Below, piece by piece: positions 1-9,177 of a stretch of 64,000 nucleotides of DNA (positions are counted from its first letter, which is position 1; the number at the start of each line of letters is the position of its first letter). Made by a program: the position numbers and the translations under genes. The stretch comes from Caballeronia grimmiae (GTDB lineage: Bacteria > Pseudomonadota > Gammaproteobacteria > Burkholderiales > Burkholderiaceae): NCBI RefSeq assembly GCF_000698555.1, contig NZ_JFHE01000005.1:186001-250000 (forward strand). Direction: 5' to 3'. The notes under the pieces are model-generated. The model saw nothing but the letters and a program-made list of their open reading frames with translations, had not been told where the DNA came from and did no database searches.

Positions 1-43
1 GGACTCAAGGTTAACCCTAGTCATTCTTCTACCGGAATACGCC

Positions 44-502
44 ATGTCCGCCGTCCTTTCGAATCAAACGCCCGTAATGAACGCCCGCGCCAGCGCCGCG
101 CGGTTCGTTCGCGTGGCGGTGCAATCGGCGGGCATTGCCGCAATCTGGTTCGCTGCGGACTTCGTCGCGCGCACGCTGGCGTTGCCGGTGCCGGGCAGTG
201 TGGTCGGTTTGGTCGCGCTGCTGATCCTGCTGATGAGCGGCGGCATCGCACCGCGCTGGGTCAAGGCCGGCGCGGACTGGCTGCTCGCCGACATGCTGCT
301 GTTCTTCATCCCGGCGGCGGTCGCCGTCGTGCAATACGGCGGGCTGTTCAAGGAAGACGGCTGGCGGCTCGCGCTGGTCGTCGTCGGCGGGACGCTGATG
401 GTGATGGTCGCCGTCGCCTTCGCCGTCGACCGCGCGGCACGGCTCGAGCGGCGTCTTGCGCTGCGGCGCGCGCTTGGCGCCCGCCACGCGGCGCGTGCGT
501 GA
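44..502 (+). CDS. CidA/LrgA family holin-like membrane protein
   Basis: This 152-residue inner-membrane protein has about four hydrophobic segments after a short polar N-terminus and a basic, Arg-rich C-terminal tail. Its size and segment pattern fit the CidA/LrgA family, and it is followed at once by an LrgB-type gene, the usual partner. In the family these pairs act like holin/antiholin or small-metabolite transport systems that influence murein hydrolase activity and, in some bacteria, pyruvate handling. The start could be the ATG at 44 or the in-frame ATG at 77. Its stop codon overlaps a possible GTG of the next gene, so the two are co-transcribed. Which of CidA or LrgA it is cannot be told from sequence alone. 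Confidence 0.85.
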   Translation: MSAVLSNQTPVMNARASAARFVRVAVQSAGIAAIWFAADFVARTLALPVPGSVVGLVALLILLMSGGIAPRWVKAGADWLLADMLLFFIPAAVAVVQYGGLFKEDGWRLALVVVGGTLMVMVAVAFAVDRAARLERRLALRRALGARHAARA

Positions 503-519
503 TCGGCGACCAAGCGACG

Positions 520-1242
520 ATGAGCCACTTCTACGCTTCCCTTTTCGGTGACGACGCCGGCCGGCTGATCGCGGCGGGGTGCTTCGTGCTGACCGTCGCG
601 CTGTACTTCGCGTCGAAGCGCCTGTACGCGCGCTACAAAAGCCCGTGGCTTACGCCGCTTCTGGCGGTCCCGGCGGTGCTCGCGCTGATCGTCGTGACAG
701 CGCGCATCCCGTATTCGGTCTATTTCGCCGACACGCGCTGGCTGATGTGGCTGCTCGGTCCCGCGACCGTCGCGTTCGCGGTGCCGATCTACGAATATCG
801 CGCGTTGCTCAAGCGTCACTGGATTTCGCTCACGGTCGGCGTGACGGTCGGGATTCTCGTGGGCGTCGGCGGATCGCTCGCGCTCGCAAAGCTGCTGCAT
901 CTGTCGCCGGAATTGCAGCGCAGCCTCGCGACGCGCTCGGTTTCGACGCCGTTCGCGCTCGCCGTGTCCGACAAGATTCACGCTTCCAGGGATCTCACCG
1001 CGCTTTTCGTGATCGCGACGGGCGTATGCGGCATGCTGTTCGGCGAACTCGTGCTCGCGCTGGTGCCGCTGCGCACGCGGCTCGCACGCGGGGCATTGTT
1101 CGGCGCAGCGGCGCACGGCGTCGGCACCGCGAAAGCGCGCGAATTGGGGAGCGAAGAGGGCGTCGTCTCCAGTCTCACGATGATGATCGCGGGCGTCGTC
1201 ATGGTGCTGCTCGCGCCCTTGCTGCAAGTGTTGCCGTTCTAA
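520..1242 (+). CDS. lrgB: LrgB family protein (CidB/LrgB)
   Basis: A 240-residue polytopic membrane protein of the LrgB family. A conserved stretch in the second half reads RSVSTPFA, followed by GAAAHGVGTAKA, both typical of the family. It forms a two-gene operon with the CidA/LrgA-like gene just upstream. An in-frame GTG at 499 overlaps the upstream stop, but the ATG at 520 gives the usual N-terminus and is preferred. The pair is thought to control autolysis or export of small metabolites; the substrate is not shown by the sequence. Confidence 0.88.
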   Translation: MSHFYASLFGDDAGRLIAAGCFVLTVALYFASKRLYARYKSPWLTPLLAVPAVLALIVVTARIPYSVYFADTRWLMWLLGPATVAFAVPIYEYRALLKRHWISLTVGVTVGILVGVGGSLALAKLLHLSPELQRSLATRSVSTPFALAVSDKIHASRDLTALFVIATGVCGMLFGELVLALVPLRTRLARGALFGAAAHGVGTAKARELGSEEGVVSSLTMMIAGVVMVLLAPLLQVLPF

Positions 1243-1295
1243 GCGAACGCGCGACAAAATCGGCGCATCAAGAGCCAAACCATCTCATAAGACTT

Positions 1296-1304
1296 TGCTA
1301 CAAT
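1296..1304 (+). promoter_or_regulatory. Extended -10 promoter for ahcY
   Basis: TGCTACAAT matches an extended -10 element (TGn plus TACAAT). It sits about ten bases before the first conserved base of the SAH riboswitch, so the transcript would begin almost exactly at the aptamer. No good -35 hexamer is visible 17 bp upstream, as expected for extended -10 promoters. Confidence 0.6.
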
Positions 1305-1313
1305 CGACCTTCG

Positions 1314-1450
1314 CCCCCGAGGAGCGTTGCGACGGACGGTTCGCTGAAAAGCACCATCTGCCAGGCTCGGAGGCATTCAATCCGGACGGTTCGAAGGCGC
1401 TTCAGCACTGAACGCGCACGCAGAGCCACCGCATTCGAACGGCGCTCACG
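1314..1450 (+). promoter_or_regulatory. SAH (S-adenosylhomocysteine) riboswitch
   Basis: The leader of ahcY carries the conserved blocks of the SAH riboswitch. CCGAG at 1317-1321 can pair with CTCGG at 1366-1370 (P1). GAGCG at 1322-1326 can pair with CGCTC at 1443-1447 (pseudoknot). The conserved AACGGCGCTCAC block lies at 1438-1449. The class binds S-adenosylhomocysteine and turns on genes that remove it, which fits the SAH hydrolase gene 37 bases downstream. The insert between the two 3' strands is fairly long but within what the class allows. No obvious intrinsic terminator separates the aptamer from the strong ribosome binding site AAGGAGG near 1475-1481, so access to that site may be the regulated step. 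Confidence 0.88.
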
Positions 1451-1486
1451 TCAACATTTCTAGTCTTTTTAGAAAAGGAGGGCGTG

Positions 1487-2908
1487 ATGAACGCCGCAGT
1501 TCTCGATTCCCAAAACACCAAGGATTTCGTCGTCGCCGACATGTCGCTCGCCACATGGGGCCGCAAAGAGCTCGACATCGCCGAGACGGAAATGCCGGGC
1601 CTCGTGCAGATCCGCGAAGAGTACAAGGTGCAGCAGCCGCTGAAGGGCGCGCGCGTCGCCGGTTCGCTGCACATGACCATTCAGACCGGCGTGCTGATCG
1701 AAACGCTGAAGGCGCTGGGCGCGGACGTGCGCTGGGCGTCGTGCAACATCTTCTCGACGCAGGACCACGCTGCCGCCGCGATCGCCAATGGCGGCACGCC
1801 GGTGTTCGCGTTCAAGGGCGAATCGCTCGACGAGTACTGGGAATTCTCGCACCGCATTTTCGAATGGCCGAATGGCGAATTCGCCAACATGATCCTCGAT
1901 GACGGCGGCGACGCAACGCTGCTGCTGATCCTCGGTTCGAAGGCGGAGAAGGATCGCTCGGTGATCGCCAAGCCGGCGAACGAGGAAGAAGTCGCGTTGT
2001 ACAAGTCGATCGAGCGCCATCTCGACGCCGATCCGACGTGGTACTCCACGCGCCTTGCGCACATCCAGGGCGTGACCGAAGAAACGACGACGGGCGTGCA
2101 TCGCCTGTATCAGATGGAGAAGGAAGGGCGTCTGCCGTTCCCGGCTATCAACGTCAACGATTCGGTCACGAAGTCGAAGTTCGACAACCTGTATGGCTGC
2201 CGCGAATCGCTCGTGGACGGCATCAAGCGCGCAACCGACGTGATGATCGCCGGCAAGATCGCGGTCGTGGCCGGCTACGGCGACGTGGGCAAGGGCTGCG
2301 CGCAATCGCTGCGCGGTCTGGGCGCGACCGTGTGGATCACCGAAATCGATCCGATCTGCGCGCTGCAGGCGGCGATGGAAGGCTATCGCGTGGTCACGAT
2401 GGAATACGCCGCCGACAAGGCCGACATCTTCGTGACGGCGACGGGCAACTACCACGTTATCAACCACGATCATATGAAGGCGATGCGCAACAACGCGATC
2501 GTCTGCAACATCGGCCACTTCGATTCGGAAATCGACGTTGCGTCCACGCGCCAGTACACGTGGGACAACATCAAGCCGCAGGTCGATCACATCATCTTCC
2601 CGGACGGCAAGCGCATCATTCTGCTGGCCGAAGGGCGTCTCGTGAATCTGGGCTGCGCGACGGGCCATCCGTCGTTCGTGATGTCGAACTCGTTCACGAA
2701 CCAGACGCTCGCGCAGATCGAACTCTTCACGCGTGGCGACCAGTACGAAAACAAGGTCTACGTGCTGCCGAAGCAACTCGACGAGAAGGTCGCGCGCCTG
2801 CACCTCGGCCGTATCGGCGCGGAACTGACCGTGCTGTCGGATGAGCAGGCCGGCTATATCGGCGTAGAAAAGAACGGTCCGTTCAAGCCGAACCACTACC
2901 GCTATTAA
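1487..2908 (+). CDS. ahcY: Adenosylhomocysteinase (SAH hydrolase)
   Basis: A 473-residue cytosolic enzyme that hydrolyses S-adenosylhomocysteine to adenosine and homocysteine, relieving product inhibition of methyltransferases and feeding the methionine cycle. The NAD-binding motif [13 protein letters not shown] lies near residue 262. The C-terminus KPNHYRY, which reaches into the neighbouring subunit's cofactor site in this family, is intact. A GTG at 1484 directly precedes the ATG at 1487; the ATG is better placed behind the AAGGAGG ribosome binding site. Expression is predicted to be SAH-activated by the riboswitch upstream. The gene is followed by a small membrane protein and metF, so the block serves one-carbon and methionine recycling. 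Confidence 0.97.
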   Translation: MNAAVLDSQNTKDFVVADMSLATWGRKELDIAETEMPGLVQIREEYKVQQPLKGARVAGSLHMTIQTGVLIETLKALGADVRWASCNIFSTQDHAAAAIANGGTPVFAFKGESLDEYWEFSHRIFEWPNGEFANMILDDGGDATLLLILGSKAEKDRSVIAKPANEEEVALYKSIERHLDADPTWYSTRLAHIQGVTEETTTGVHRLYQMEKEGRLPFPAINVNDSVTKSKFDNLYGCRESLVDGIKRATDVMIAGKIAVVAGYGDVGKGCAQSLRGLGATVWITEIDPICALQAAMEGYRVVTMEYAADKADIFVTATGNYHVINHDHMKAMRNNAIVCNIGHFDSEIDVASTRQYTWDNIKPQVDHIIFPDGKRIILLAEGRLVNLGCATGHPSFVMSNSFTNQTLAQIELFTRGDQYENKVYVLPKQLDEKVARLHLGRIGAELTVLSDEQAGYIGVEKNGPFKPNHYRY

Positions 2909-2991
2909 TCGGACGCGGCGGCTGTCGCGCGCGGGCGCCTCGTGCATCCGCGCGCCGTTGCGCCTAACGACGACCATCCCGGAGAACCTCG

Positions 2992-3345
2992 ATGACCGTG
3001 CTGCTGACATGGCTGATCAATGCGCTCGCGCTGTTGATCATCACATATCTGGTGCCGTCGATTCACATACGCAGTTTCGGCACGGCCCTCATCATCGCGG
3101 TCGTGCTGGGGCTGATCAACGCGGTGCTGCGCCCGATCCTCATCGTCCTGACGCTGCCGGTCACCGTCCTCACGCTCGGCCTCTTCATCCTCGTGGTGAA
3201 TGCGCTGTGCTTCTGGCTGTGCTCGTCCTTGCTGAAGGGCTTCGAAGTATCGGGATTCTGGTCCGCGTTCTTCGGCTCGATTCTGTACAGCATCGTCTCG
3301 TGGCTGCTGTCGGCGCTCATCTTCGGGCAGCGCAACTTCGGGTAG
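2992..3345 (+). CDS. Phage-holin-4-like small membrane protein (PF04020-type)
   Basis: A 117-residue, very hydrophobic protein with four predicted membrane segments and the family-like core NAVLRPILIVLTLPVTVLTLG. It resembles the Phage_holin_4_2/YvlD group, which despite the name is mostly chromosomal and of unknown role. It lies between ahcY and metF with short gaps (83 and 28 bases) and probably shares their transcript. Nothing here suggests a prophage. Confidence 0.8.
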   Translation: MTVLLTWLINALALLIITYLVPSIHIRSFGTALIIAVVLGLINAVLRPILIVLTLPVTVLTLGLFILVVNALCFWLCSSLLKGFEVSGFWSAFFGSILYSIVSWLLSALIFGQRNFG

Positions 3346-3373
3346 CCGCCGCGCTTCCCGCGCACACACCAAC

Positions 3374-4213
3374 ATGAAACCGATCGAACTCTCATTCGAG
3401 TTTTTCCCGCCGAAGACGCAGGAAGGCGTGGACAAGTTGCGGGCTTCGCGCGCGCAACTGGCGAAGCTCTCGCCGAAGTTCGTCTCCGTGACCTTCGGCG
3501 CGGGCGGCTCCACGCAGCAAGGCACGCTCGACACCGTGCTCGAAATGGCGGCGGAAGGCTTCGAGGCGGCGCCGCATCTTTCGTGCATCGGCTCGTCGAA
3601 GGAAAGCCTGCGGGCGATTCTCGGCGCGTATCGCGAGCACGGCATTCGCCATATCGTCGCGCTGCGCGGCGATCTGCCTTCGGGCATGGGCGAAGTCGGC
3701 GAACTGCGCTATGCGTCGGAGCTCGTGGCATTCATCCGCCAGGAGCACGGCGACTGGTTCCACATCGAAGTGGCCGCGTATCCGGAGTTTCATCCGCAAG
3801 CGCGTTCGCCGCGCGCCGATCTCGAGAATTTCGCGCGCAAGGTGAAAGCGGGCGCGAACGCCGCGATCACGCAGTACTTCTTCAACGCCGACGCGTACTT
3901 CGAGTTCATCGACGAAACGAAGAAGCTCGGCGTCGATGTGCCGATCACGCCGGGCATCATGCCGATCACGAACTTCTCGCAACTGATGCGCTTCTCCGAC
4001 ATGTGCGGCGCAGAAGTGCCGAAGTGGATCGCGCGCCGGCTGGAAAGCTATGGCGACGATCGCGAGTCGATTCGCGCGTTCGGTCTCGACGTGGTGACGG
4101 GCTTGTGCCGCCGTCTCGTCGATGAAGGCGCGCCGGGCCTGCATTTCTATACGTTGAACGGTGCGGCCGCGACGAAGACGATCTGCGAGCGGCTCGGCTT
4201 CGGCAAAGCCTGA
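3374..4213 (+). CDS. metF: Methylenetetrahydrofolate reductase
   Basis: A 279-residue FAD-dependent TIM-barrel enzyme that reduces 5,10-methylene-THF to 5-methyl-THF, the methyl donor for homocysteine remethylation. The N-terminal ELSFEFFPPKT contains the catalytic Glu of the family, and VTFGAGGSTQQGT follows as expected. Length matches the bacterial MetF type without the C-terminal regulatory domain of eukaryotic enzymes. It ends the ahcY block and supplies the methyl group for the homocysteine that AhcY releases. A GC-rich hairpin follows at 4234. Confidence 0.96.
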   Translation: MKPIELSFEFFPPKTQEGVDKLRASRAQLAKLSPKFVSVTFGAGGSTQQGTLDTVLEMAAEGFEAAPHLSCIGSSKESLRAILGAYREHGIRHIVALRGDLPSGMGEVGELRYASELVAFIRQEHGDWFHIEVAAYPEFHPQARSPRADLENFARKVKAGANAAITQYFFNADAYFEFIDETKKLGVDVPITPGIMPITNFSQLMRFSDMCGAEVPKWIARRLESYGDDRESIRAFGLDVVTGLCRRLVDEGAPGLHFYTLNGAAATKTICERLGFGKA

Positions 4214-4233
4214 TTTTTCGTTGTTTGCATCAC

Positions 4234-4262
4234 CCGCGCGGCGCTCGCCGCGCGGTTCTTCT
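4234..4262 (+). terminator. GC-rich hairpin after metF, probable terminator
   Basis: CCGCGCGG at 4234-4241 pairs with CCGCGCGG at 4248-4255 around a six-base loop. TTCTTCTT follows instead of a pure T run. It is placed to end the ahcY-metF transcript, but the broken T tract makes its strength uncertain. Confidence 0.5.
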
Positions 4263-4393
4263 TCTCTCCCGCATCAACGCATCCCGCCACACGCCTTTGC
4301 TCCTTCCGAAACTGGGGAAAACCGCGTATCGGCGTCATATTTGTTCGTGCTAGTGTTGCGCCCGGTTTTTTCGTCCGCTAACAAGGCGGAGGA

Positions 4394-4413
4394 CGCGATC
4401 AAGTAAGATCGCG
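4394..4413 (+). promoter_or_regulatory. Inverted repeat upstream of the dipeptide ABC operon
   Basis: CGCGATC at 4394-4400 and GATCGCG at 4407-4413 form a perfect 7-bp inverted repeat with loop AAGTAA, about 40 bases before the start of the binding-protein gene. It could be a leader hairpin or an operator. Nothing further identifies a regulator. Confidence 0.4.
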
Positions 4414-4451
4414 CTACGCTGGCCAGAAGCCGGCACTGACCTGGAGGAAAC

Positions 4452-6083
4452 ATGAAGAAAACTGGCCTGTTGCGAGCCGCCCGCTTGTCGGCGCTCATGG
4501 GCGCTGTCGCTACGGCAACGCTGTTCGCGGCGAGCGCTGCGAACGCGGCAATCCCGAACAAGACACTGATTTACTGCTCCGAAGGCAGCCCCGCCGGTTT
4601 CGATCCCGCGCAATACACCACAGGCACCGATTTCACCGCCAACACGTTCACCGTGTATAACCGCCTCGTCGAATTCGAGCGCGGCGGCACGAAGGTCGAA
4701 CCGGGTCTCGCCGAAAAGTGGGAAGTCTCGTCCGATGGCCTGACTTACACATTCCATCTGCGCCACGGCGTGAAGTTCCAGACGACGTCGTACTTCAAGC
4801 CGACGCGCGAATTCAACGCGGACGACGTGCTCTTCACGTTCAACCGCATGCTTGATGCGAACCATCCGTTCCGCAAGGCGTACAACGTGCAGTTCCCGTA
4901 CTTCACGGACCTTGGCCTCGACAAGCTGATCGCGAAGATCGACAAGGTCGATCCGTACACCGTCAAGTTCACGCTGAAGGAAGTGAGCGCACCGTTCATC
5001 CAGAACATGGCGATGGAATACGCGTCGATTCTCTCGGCGGAATACGCGGACAAGCTGCTGAAGGACGGCAAGGCCTCCGACATCAATCAGTATCCGCTCG
5101 GCACGGGCCCGTTCATTTTCCGCAGCTATACGAAGGACGCGACCATTCGCTTCGATGGCAATCCGGACTACTGGAAGCCGAACGCGGTGCAGATCTCGAA
5201 GCTGATCTTCTCGATCACGCCGGATGCCGCCGTGCGGGTGCAGAAGCTGAAGAGCAACGAATGCCAGGTGATGAGCTATCCGCGCCCCGGCGACATTTCG
5301 GCGCTGAAGTCGGCATCGAACGTGGACACGCCGTCGCAGGCCGGCTTCAACGAAGGTTACGTCGCCTATAACGTGACGAAGAAGGACCTCGGCAACGCCG
5401 ACGTTCGCCGCGCGCTCGACATGGCCATCAACAAGAAGGCGATCATCGATTCCGTGTATCAGGGCGCGGGCCAGGCGGCCACCGCACCGATGCCGCCGAC
5501 GCAGTGGTCCTACGTCAAGAACCTGAAGACGAACCCGTACGACACCGCCAAGGCCAAGGAACTGCTCTCGAAGGCAGGCTTCCCGAACGGTTTCGAGATC
5601 ACGCTGTGGGCCATGCCCGTGCAACGCGCCTATAACCCGAACGCTCGCTTGATGGCCGAAATGATCCAGGCCGACTGGGCGAAGATCGGCGTGAAGGCGA
5701 ATATCGTGTCCTACGAGTGGGGCGAGTATCTGAAGCGCGCACACGCGGGCGAACACGATGCGCTGCTGATCGGCTGGACCGGCGACAACGGCGATCCCGA
5801 CAACTGGCTCGGCACGCTGCTCGGCTGCGATGCCGTGAAGGGCAGCAACTTCTCGAAGTGGTGCTACAAGCCGTTCGACGATCTCGTCGTGAAGGGCCGC
5901 TCGACCACCGATGTCGCCGCGCGCACGAAGGCCTACACCGACGCGCAGCAGATCTTCGCGCAACAACTGCCGTTCTCGCCGATCGCGCATTCGACCGTCT
6001 ATCAGCCGGTCAGCAAGAAGGTGACGAACATGAAGATCGAGCCGCTCGGCTACGTGCGCTTCGATGGCGTCGGCATGCAGTAA
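4452..6083 (+). CDS. dppA: Periplasmic dipeptide-type substrate-binding protein
   Basis: A 543-residue solute-binding protein of the family-5 extracellular type (DppA/OppA). Residues 1-33 form a classical signal peptide ending in ASAANA, followed directly by mature sequence. EPGLAEKWEVSSDGLTYTF is a typical family motif near the N-terminus. It delivers peptide or a similar ligand to the permeases encoded downstream. It lies about 120 bases before dppB, with a strong hairpin in the gap that probably keeps its message more abundant than the membrane genes. Dipeptides are the likeliest ligand, but related proteins bind haem, glutathione or opines, so the substrate is inferred. Confidence 0.93.
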   Translation: MKKTGLLRAARLSALMGAVATATLFAASAANAAIPNKTLIYCSEGSPAGFDPAQYTTGTDFTANTFTVYNRLVEFERGGTKVEPGLAEKWEVSSDGLTYTFHLRHGVKFQTTSYFKPTREFNADDVLFTFNRMLDANHPFRKAYNVQFPYFTDLGLDKLIAKIDKVDPYTVKFTLKEVSAPFIQNMAMEYASILSAEYADKLLKDGKASDINQYPLGTGPFIFRSYTKDATIRFDGNPDYWKPNAVQISKLIFSITPDAAVRVQKLKSNECQVMSYPRPGDISALKSASNVDTPSQAGFNEGYVAYNVTKKDLGNADVRRALDMAINKKAIIDSVYQGAGQAATAPMPPTQWSYVKNLKTNPYDTAKAKELLSKAGFPNGFEITLWAMPVQRAYNPNARLMAEMIQADWAKIGVKANIVSYEWGEYLKRAHAGEHDALLIGWTGDNGDPDNWLGTLLGCDAVKGSNFSKWCYKPFDDLVVKGRSTTDVAARTKAYTDAQQIFAQQLPFSPIAHSTVYQPVSKKVTNMKIEPLGYVRFDGVGMQ

Positions 6084-6133
6084 TCTGCTGACGGAACGCT
6101 TTTTGCACTAGACGATAATCAGTCGCAACAGGG

Positions 6134-6167
6134 CCGGCGGCGCGGATCGAAACGATCCGGCCGCCGG
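6134..6167 (+). other. Strong intergenic stem-loop between dppA and dppB
   Basis: CCGGCGG at 6134-6140 and CGGATCG at 6143-6149 pair with CGATCCG at 6153-6159 and CCGCCGG at 6161-6167, closing a three-base AAA loop with one small internal bulge. No T run follows. This is the place where binding-protein operons often carry a processing or 3'-protecting hairpin, giving more binding protein than permease. Confidence 0.65.
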
Positions 6168-6205
6168 TTACGTATTTACCCCACGAACGATATCAAAGGG
6201 CGATC

Positions 6206-7216
6206 ATGTTCCGATTCGTTTTGCGACGCATAGGAATGGTGATACCGACGTTCATCGGCATTACGATTCTCGCGTTCGCGCTCATCCACCTGATCCCGGG
6301 CGATCCCATCGAAGTGATGATGGGCGAGCGGGGCGTGGACCCGGCGATGCACGCCGAAGCCATGAAGCGCCTGGGGCTGGACCAGCCGCTTCCGCTCCAA
6401 TATCTCACTTACGTCGGCCATGCATTGAAGGGCGATCTCGGCACGTCCATCATCACGAATACGAGCGTGATGGGCGAGTTTCTGGCGCGCTTTCCGGCCA
6501 CGGTCGAACTGTCCATTTGCGCGATGATCTTCGCGCTCGTCGTCGGCCTGCCGGCTGGCGTGGCGGCGGCGCTCAAACGCGGCACGGTCGTCGATCACAG
6601 CGTCATGGGCACCGCGCTCACCGGCTATTCCATGCCGATCTTCTGGTGGGGCTTGATCCTCATCATGTTCTTCTCCGCGAAGCTCGGATGGACGCCCGTG
6701 TCGGGACGCATCGCGGTGGAGTACGACATTCCGCACGTCACGGGCTTCATGCTGATCGACTCGCTCTTCTCGACCGATGAAGGCGCGTTCACGTCGGCGT
6801 TGTCGCATCTGATCCTGCCGACCATCGTGCTCGGCACGATTCCGCTTGCGGTCGTCGCGCGCATGACGCGCTCGTCGATGCTCGAAGTGCTGCGCGAGGA
6901 CTACATCCGCACGGCGCGCGCGAAGGGCTTGTCGCCGTTGCGCGTGGTCGTCGTGCATGCGCTGCGTAACGCGCTCATTCCGGTGGTCACCGTCATCGGC
7001 TTGCAGGTCGGCACGCTGCTCGCGGGTGCGGTGCTGACCGAGACGCTGTTCTCGTGGCCGGGCGTCGGCAAGTGGCTGATCGACGCCATTTCGAGGCGCG
7101 ACTATCCGGTCGTGCAGGGCGGCATTCTGATGATCGCATCGCTCGTGATCGTCGTGAATCTGGTCGTCGATCTGCTCTACGGCGTGTTGAATCCGCGCAT
7201 TCGCCATACTCGCTGA
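6206..7216 (+). CDS. dppB: Dipeptide ABC transporter permease DppB
   Basis: A 336-residue inner-membrane permease of the binding-protein-dependent (BPD) family, with about six membrane segments. The EAA-loop region RTARAKGLSPLRVVVVHALR near residue 235 is the contact site for the ATPases. The N-terminus MFRFVLRRIGMVIPTFIGI is typical of DppB/OppB proteins. It pairs with DppC, whose gene starts 10 bases downstream, to form the channel. Confidence 0.94.
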   Translation: MFRFVLRRIGMVIPTFIGITILAFALIHLIPGDPIEVMMGERGVDPAMHAEAMKRLGLDQPLPLQYLTYVGHALKGDLGTSIITNTSVMGEFLARFPATVELSICAMIFALVVGLPAGVAAALKRGTVVDHSVMGTALTGYSMPIFWWGLILIMFFSAKLGWTPVSGRIAVEYDIPHVTGFMLIDSLFSTDEGAFTSALSHLILPTIVLGTIPLAVVARMTRSSMLEVLREDYIRTARAKGLSPLRVVVVHALRNALIPVVTVIGLQVGTLLAGAVLTETLFSWPGVGKWLIDAISRRDYPVVQGGILMIASLVIVVNLVVDLLYGVLNPRIRHTR

Positions 7217-7226
7217 GGACACACGA

Positions 7227-8144
7227 ATGGCTGACGTTCAAAACAATCTCCCGCCCGGTGCGCTGACGCCGCCGTCCGGCCGCATGGTCGCGGCGCGCGA
7301 GTTCTGGGCGAACTTCTCGCGCAATCGCGGCGCCGTCGTGGCGGGCGTCATCGTCATTGCGCTCATGCTGGTGGCGATCTTCGCGCCGCTGATCGCGCCG
7401 CATAGCCCGATCGAGCAATACCGCGACTATGTGAAGATCCCGCCCGCGTGGCTCGAAGGCGGCAATCGCATGTTCCTGCTCGGCACCGACGAAGCGGGCC
7501 GCGACATTCTCTCGCGTCTGATGTACGGCGCGCGGCTGTCGTTCTGGATCGGCTTCGTGTCGGTGGTGCTCGCGCTGATTCCGGGCGTCGTGCTCGGTCT
7601 GATGGCCGCGTTCTTCAACTGGCTCGATACGCCGATCATGCGCGTGATGGACGTGCTGCTCGCGCTGCCGTCGCTGCTGCTCGCGGTCGCTGTCGTGGCG
7701 ATCATCGGGCCGGGGCTCGTCAACACGATGCTCGCCATCGCGATCGTCGCGCTGCCGGGTTATGTGCGCCTCACGCGCGCATCGGCGCTCGGCGAATTGC
7801 AGAAGGAATACGTGACGGCATCGCGCGTCGCGGGTGCGGGCACCGTGCGGCTCATGTTCTCGCAAGTGCTGCCGAATTGCGCCGCGCCGCTCATCGTGCA
7901 GGCGACGCTTGGTTTCTCGTCCGCGATTCTCGATGCCGCCGCGCTCGGCTTCCTCGGCCTCGGCGTGCAGCCGCCGGCTGCGGAGTGGGGCGCGATGCTG
8001 GCATCGGCGCGCGATTACATCGAAAGCGCATGGTGGATCGTGACGATGCCCGGTCTTTCGATTCTGATCTCGGTGCTCGTCATCAACCTGCTCGGCGACG
8101 GGCTGCGCGATGCGCTCGATCCGAAACTGAAACGGATGGGATGA
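7227..8144 (+). CDS. dppC: Dipeptide ABC transporter permease DppC
   Basis: A 305-residue permease with a cytosolic N-terminal stretch and about six membrane segments. The motif [20 protein letters not shown] is a hallmark of DppC/OppC proteins, and an EAA-like loop ([19 protein letters not shown]) lies near residue 197. It is followed after one base by the first ATPase gene, so translation is probably coupled through dppBCDF. Confidence 0.94.
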   Translation: MADVQNNLPPGALTPPSGRMVAAREFWANFSRNRGAVVAGVIVIALMLVAIFAPLIAPHSPIEQYRDYVKIPPAWLEGGNRMFLLGTDEAGRDILSRLMYGARLSFWIGFVSVVLALIPGVVLGLMAAFFNWLDTPIMRVMDVLLALPSLLLAVAVVAIIGPGLVNTMLAIAIVALPGYVRLTRASALGELQKEYVTASRVAGAGTVRLMFSQVLPNCAAPLIVQATLGFSSAILDAAALGFLGLGVQPPAAEWGAMLASARDYIESAWWIVTMPGLSILISVLVINLLGDGLRDALDPKLKRMG

Positions 8145-8145
8145 C

Positions 8146-9177
8146 ATGAACGATCTATTGACTATCCGTAACCTGCAGGTGACCTTCGGCGGCACGCAGG
8201 CCGTCGATCGCATCAGCCTGTCGGTGGCGCCGGGCGAAGTGGTCGGCGTCGTCGGCGAATCCGGCTCGGGCAAGAGCGTCACGATGATGGCGCTGATGGG
8301 CCTCATCGATGCACCCGGCAAAGTCACCGCCGATCAGGTCACGTTCGACGGCAAGGACTTGCTGAAGGCGTCGGCGCGCGAGCGTCGAAGGATCATCGGC
8401 AAGGACATCGCCATGGTGTTTCAGGACGCGCTCACGAGCCTGAACCCGAGCTATACCGTCGGCTATCAGATCAAGGAAGTGCTGAAGCTGCACGAAGGAT
8501 TGCGCGGCGATGCCTTGCACAAGCGTGCGCTGGAGCTGCTCGATCAGGTCGGCATTCCGGATGCAAAAAGCCGCATCGATGCGTTCCCGCATCAGATGTC
8601 GGGCGGCATGAACCAGCGCGTGATGATTGCGATGGCGGTCGCGTGCAATCCGAAGCTGCTGATCGCCGACGAGCCGACCACCGCGCTCGACGTGACCATT
8701 CAGGCGCAGATCATGGAACTGCTCGTGCGCCTGCAGAAGGAACGCGGCATGGCGCTCGTGCTGATTTCGCACGATCTCGCGGTGGTGTCGGAAGTGGCGC
8801 AACGCGTGGCGGTGATGTACGCGGGCGAGATCATCGAAACGAATCATGTGCCGGCGATTTTCAGCGAGCCGCATCATCCGTACACCGAAGCGCTGCTGGC
8901 CGCGATTCCCGAGCATAGCCGCGGCGCGGCGCGTCTCGCGGCGCTGCCGGGCATGGTGCCGGGACGGGACGATCGGCCAAGCGGGTGTCTGTTTGCGCCG
9001 CGCTGCAAGTATGCCGTCGATGACTGCTGGAAGGGCCGGCCGCATCTGTATCAACTCGACTGGAACGATCCTGCGGTGCGTGCGCGCTGCATCAAGCCGC
9101 TCAATGTCGCAAGCGATGTGAAGCAGGCGGTGCGCGCGGAGCGTGAGGCACAGATCGTCGGGGAGGGCGCGCGATGA
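8146..9177 (+). CDS. dppD: Dipeptide ABC transporter ATP-binding protein DppD
   Basis: A 343-residue ABC ATPase. Walker A GESGSGKS lies near residue 38, the signature is MSGGMNQRV, and Walker B is [12 protein letters not shown]. The C-terminal oligopeptide/dipeptide extension carries Cys residues ([15 protein letters not shown] and a later ARC), which in this family can bind an iron-sulfur cluster. It energises the importer with DppF, whose start overlaps its last codons by four bases. Confidence 0.95.
   Translation: MNDLLTIRNLQVTFGGTQAVDRISLSVAPGEVVGVVGESGSGKSVTMMALMGLIDAPGKVTADQVTFDGKDLLKASARERRRIIGKDIAMVFQDALTSLNPSYTVGYQIKEVLKLHEGLRGDALHKRALELLDQVGIPDAKSRIDAFPHQMSGGMNQRVMIAMAVACNPKLLIADEPTTALDVTIQAQIMELLVRLQKERGMALVLISHDLAVVSEVAQRVAVMYAGEIIETNHVPAIFSEPHHPYTEALLAAIPEHSRGAARLAALPGMVPGRDDRPSGCLFAPRCKYAVDDCWKGRPHLYQLDWNDPAVRARCIKPLNVASDVKQAVRAEREAQIVGEGAR

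Noticed and set aside
64-1278. 404-codon antisense frame over the LrgA/LrgB genes
   Set aside because: Same codon-bias shadow effect; the opposite strand encodes clear membrane proteins.
2992-3345. Holin-like gene as sign of a prophage
   Set aside because: The family is mostly chromosomal, it lies in a metabolic operon, and no other phage genes occur nearby.
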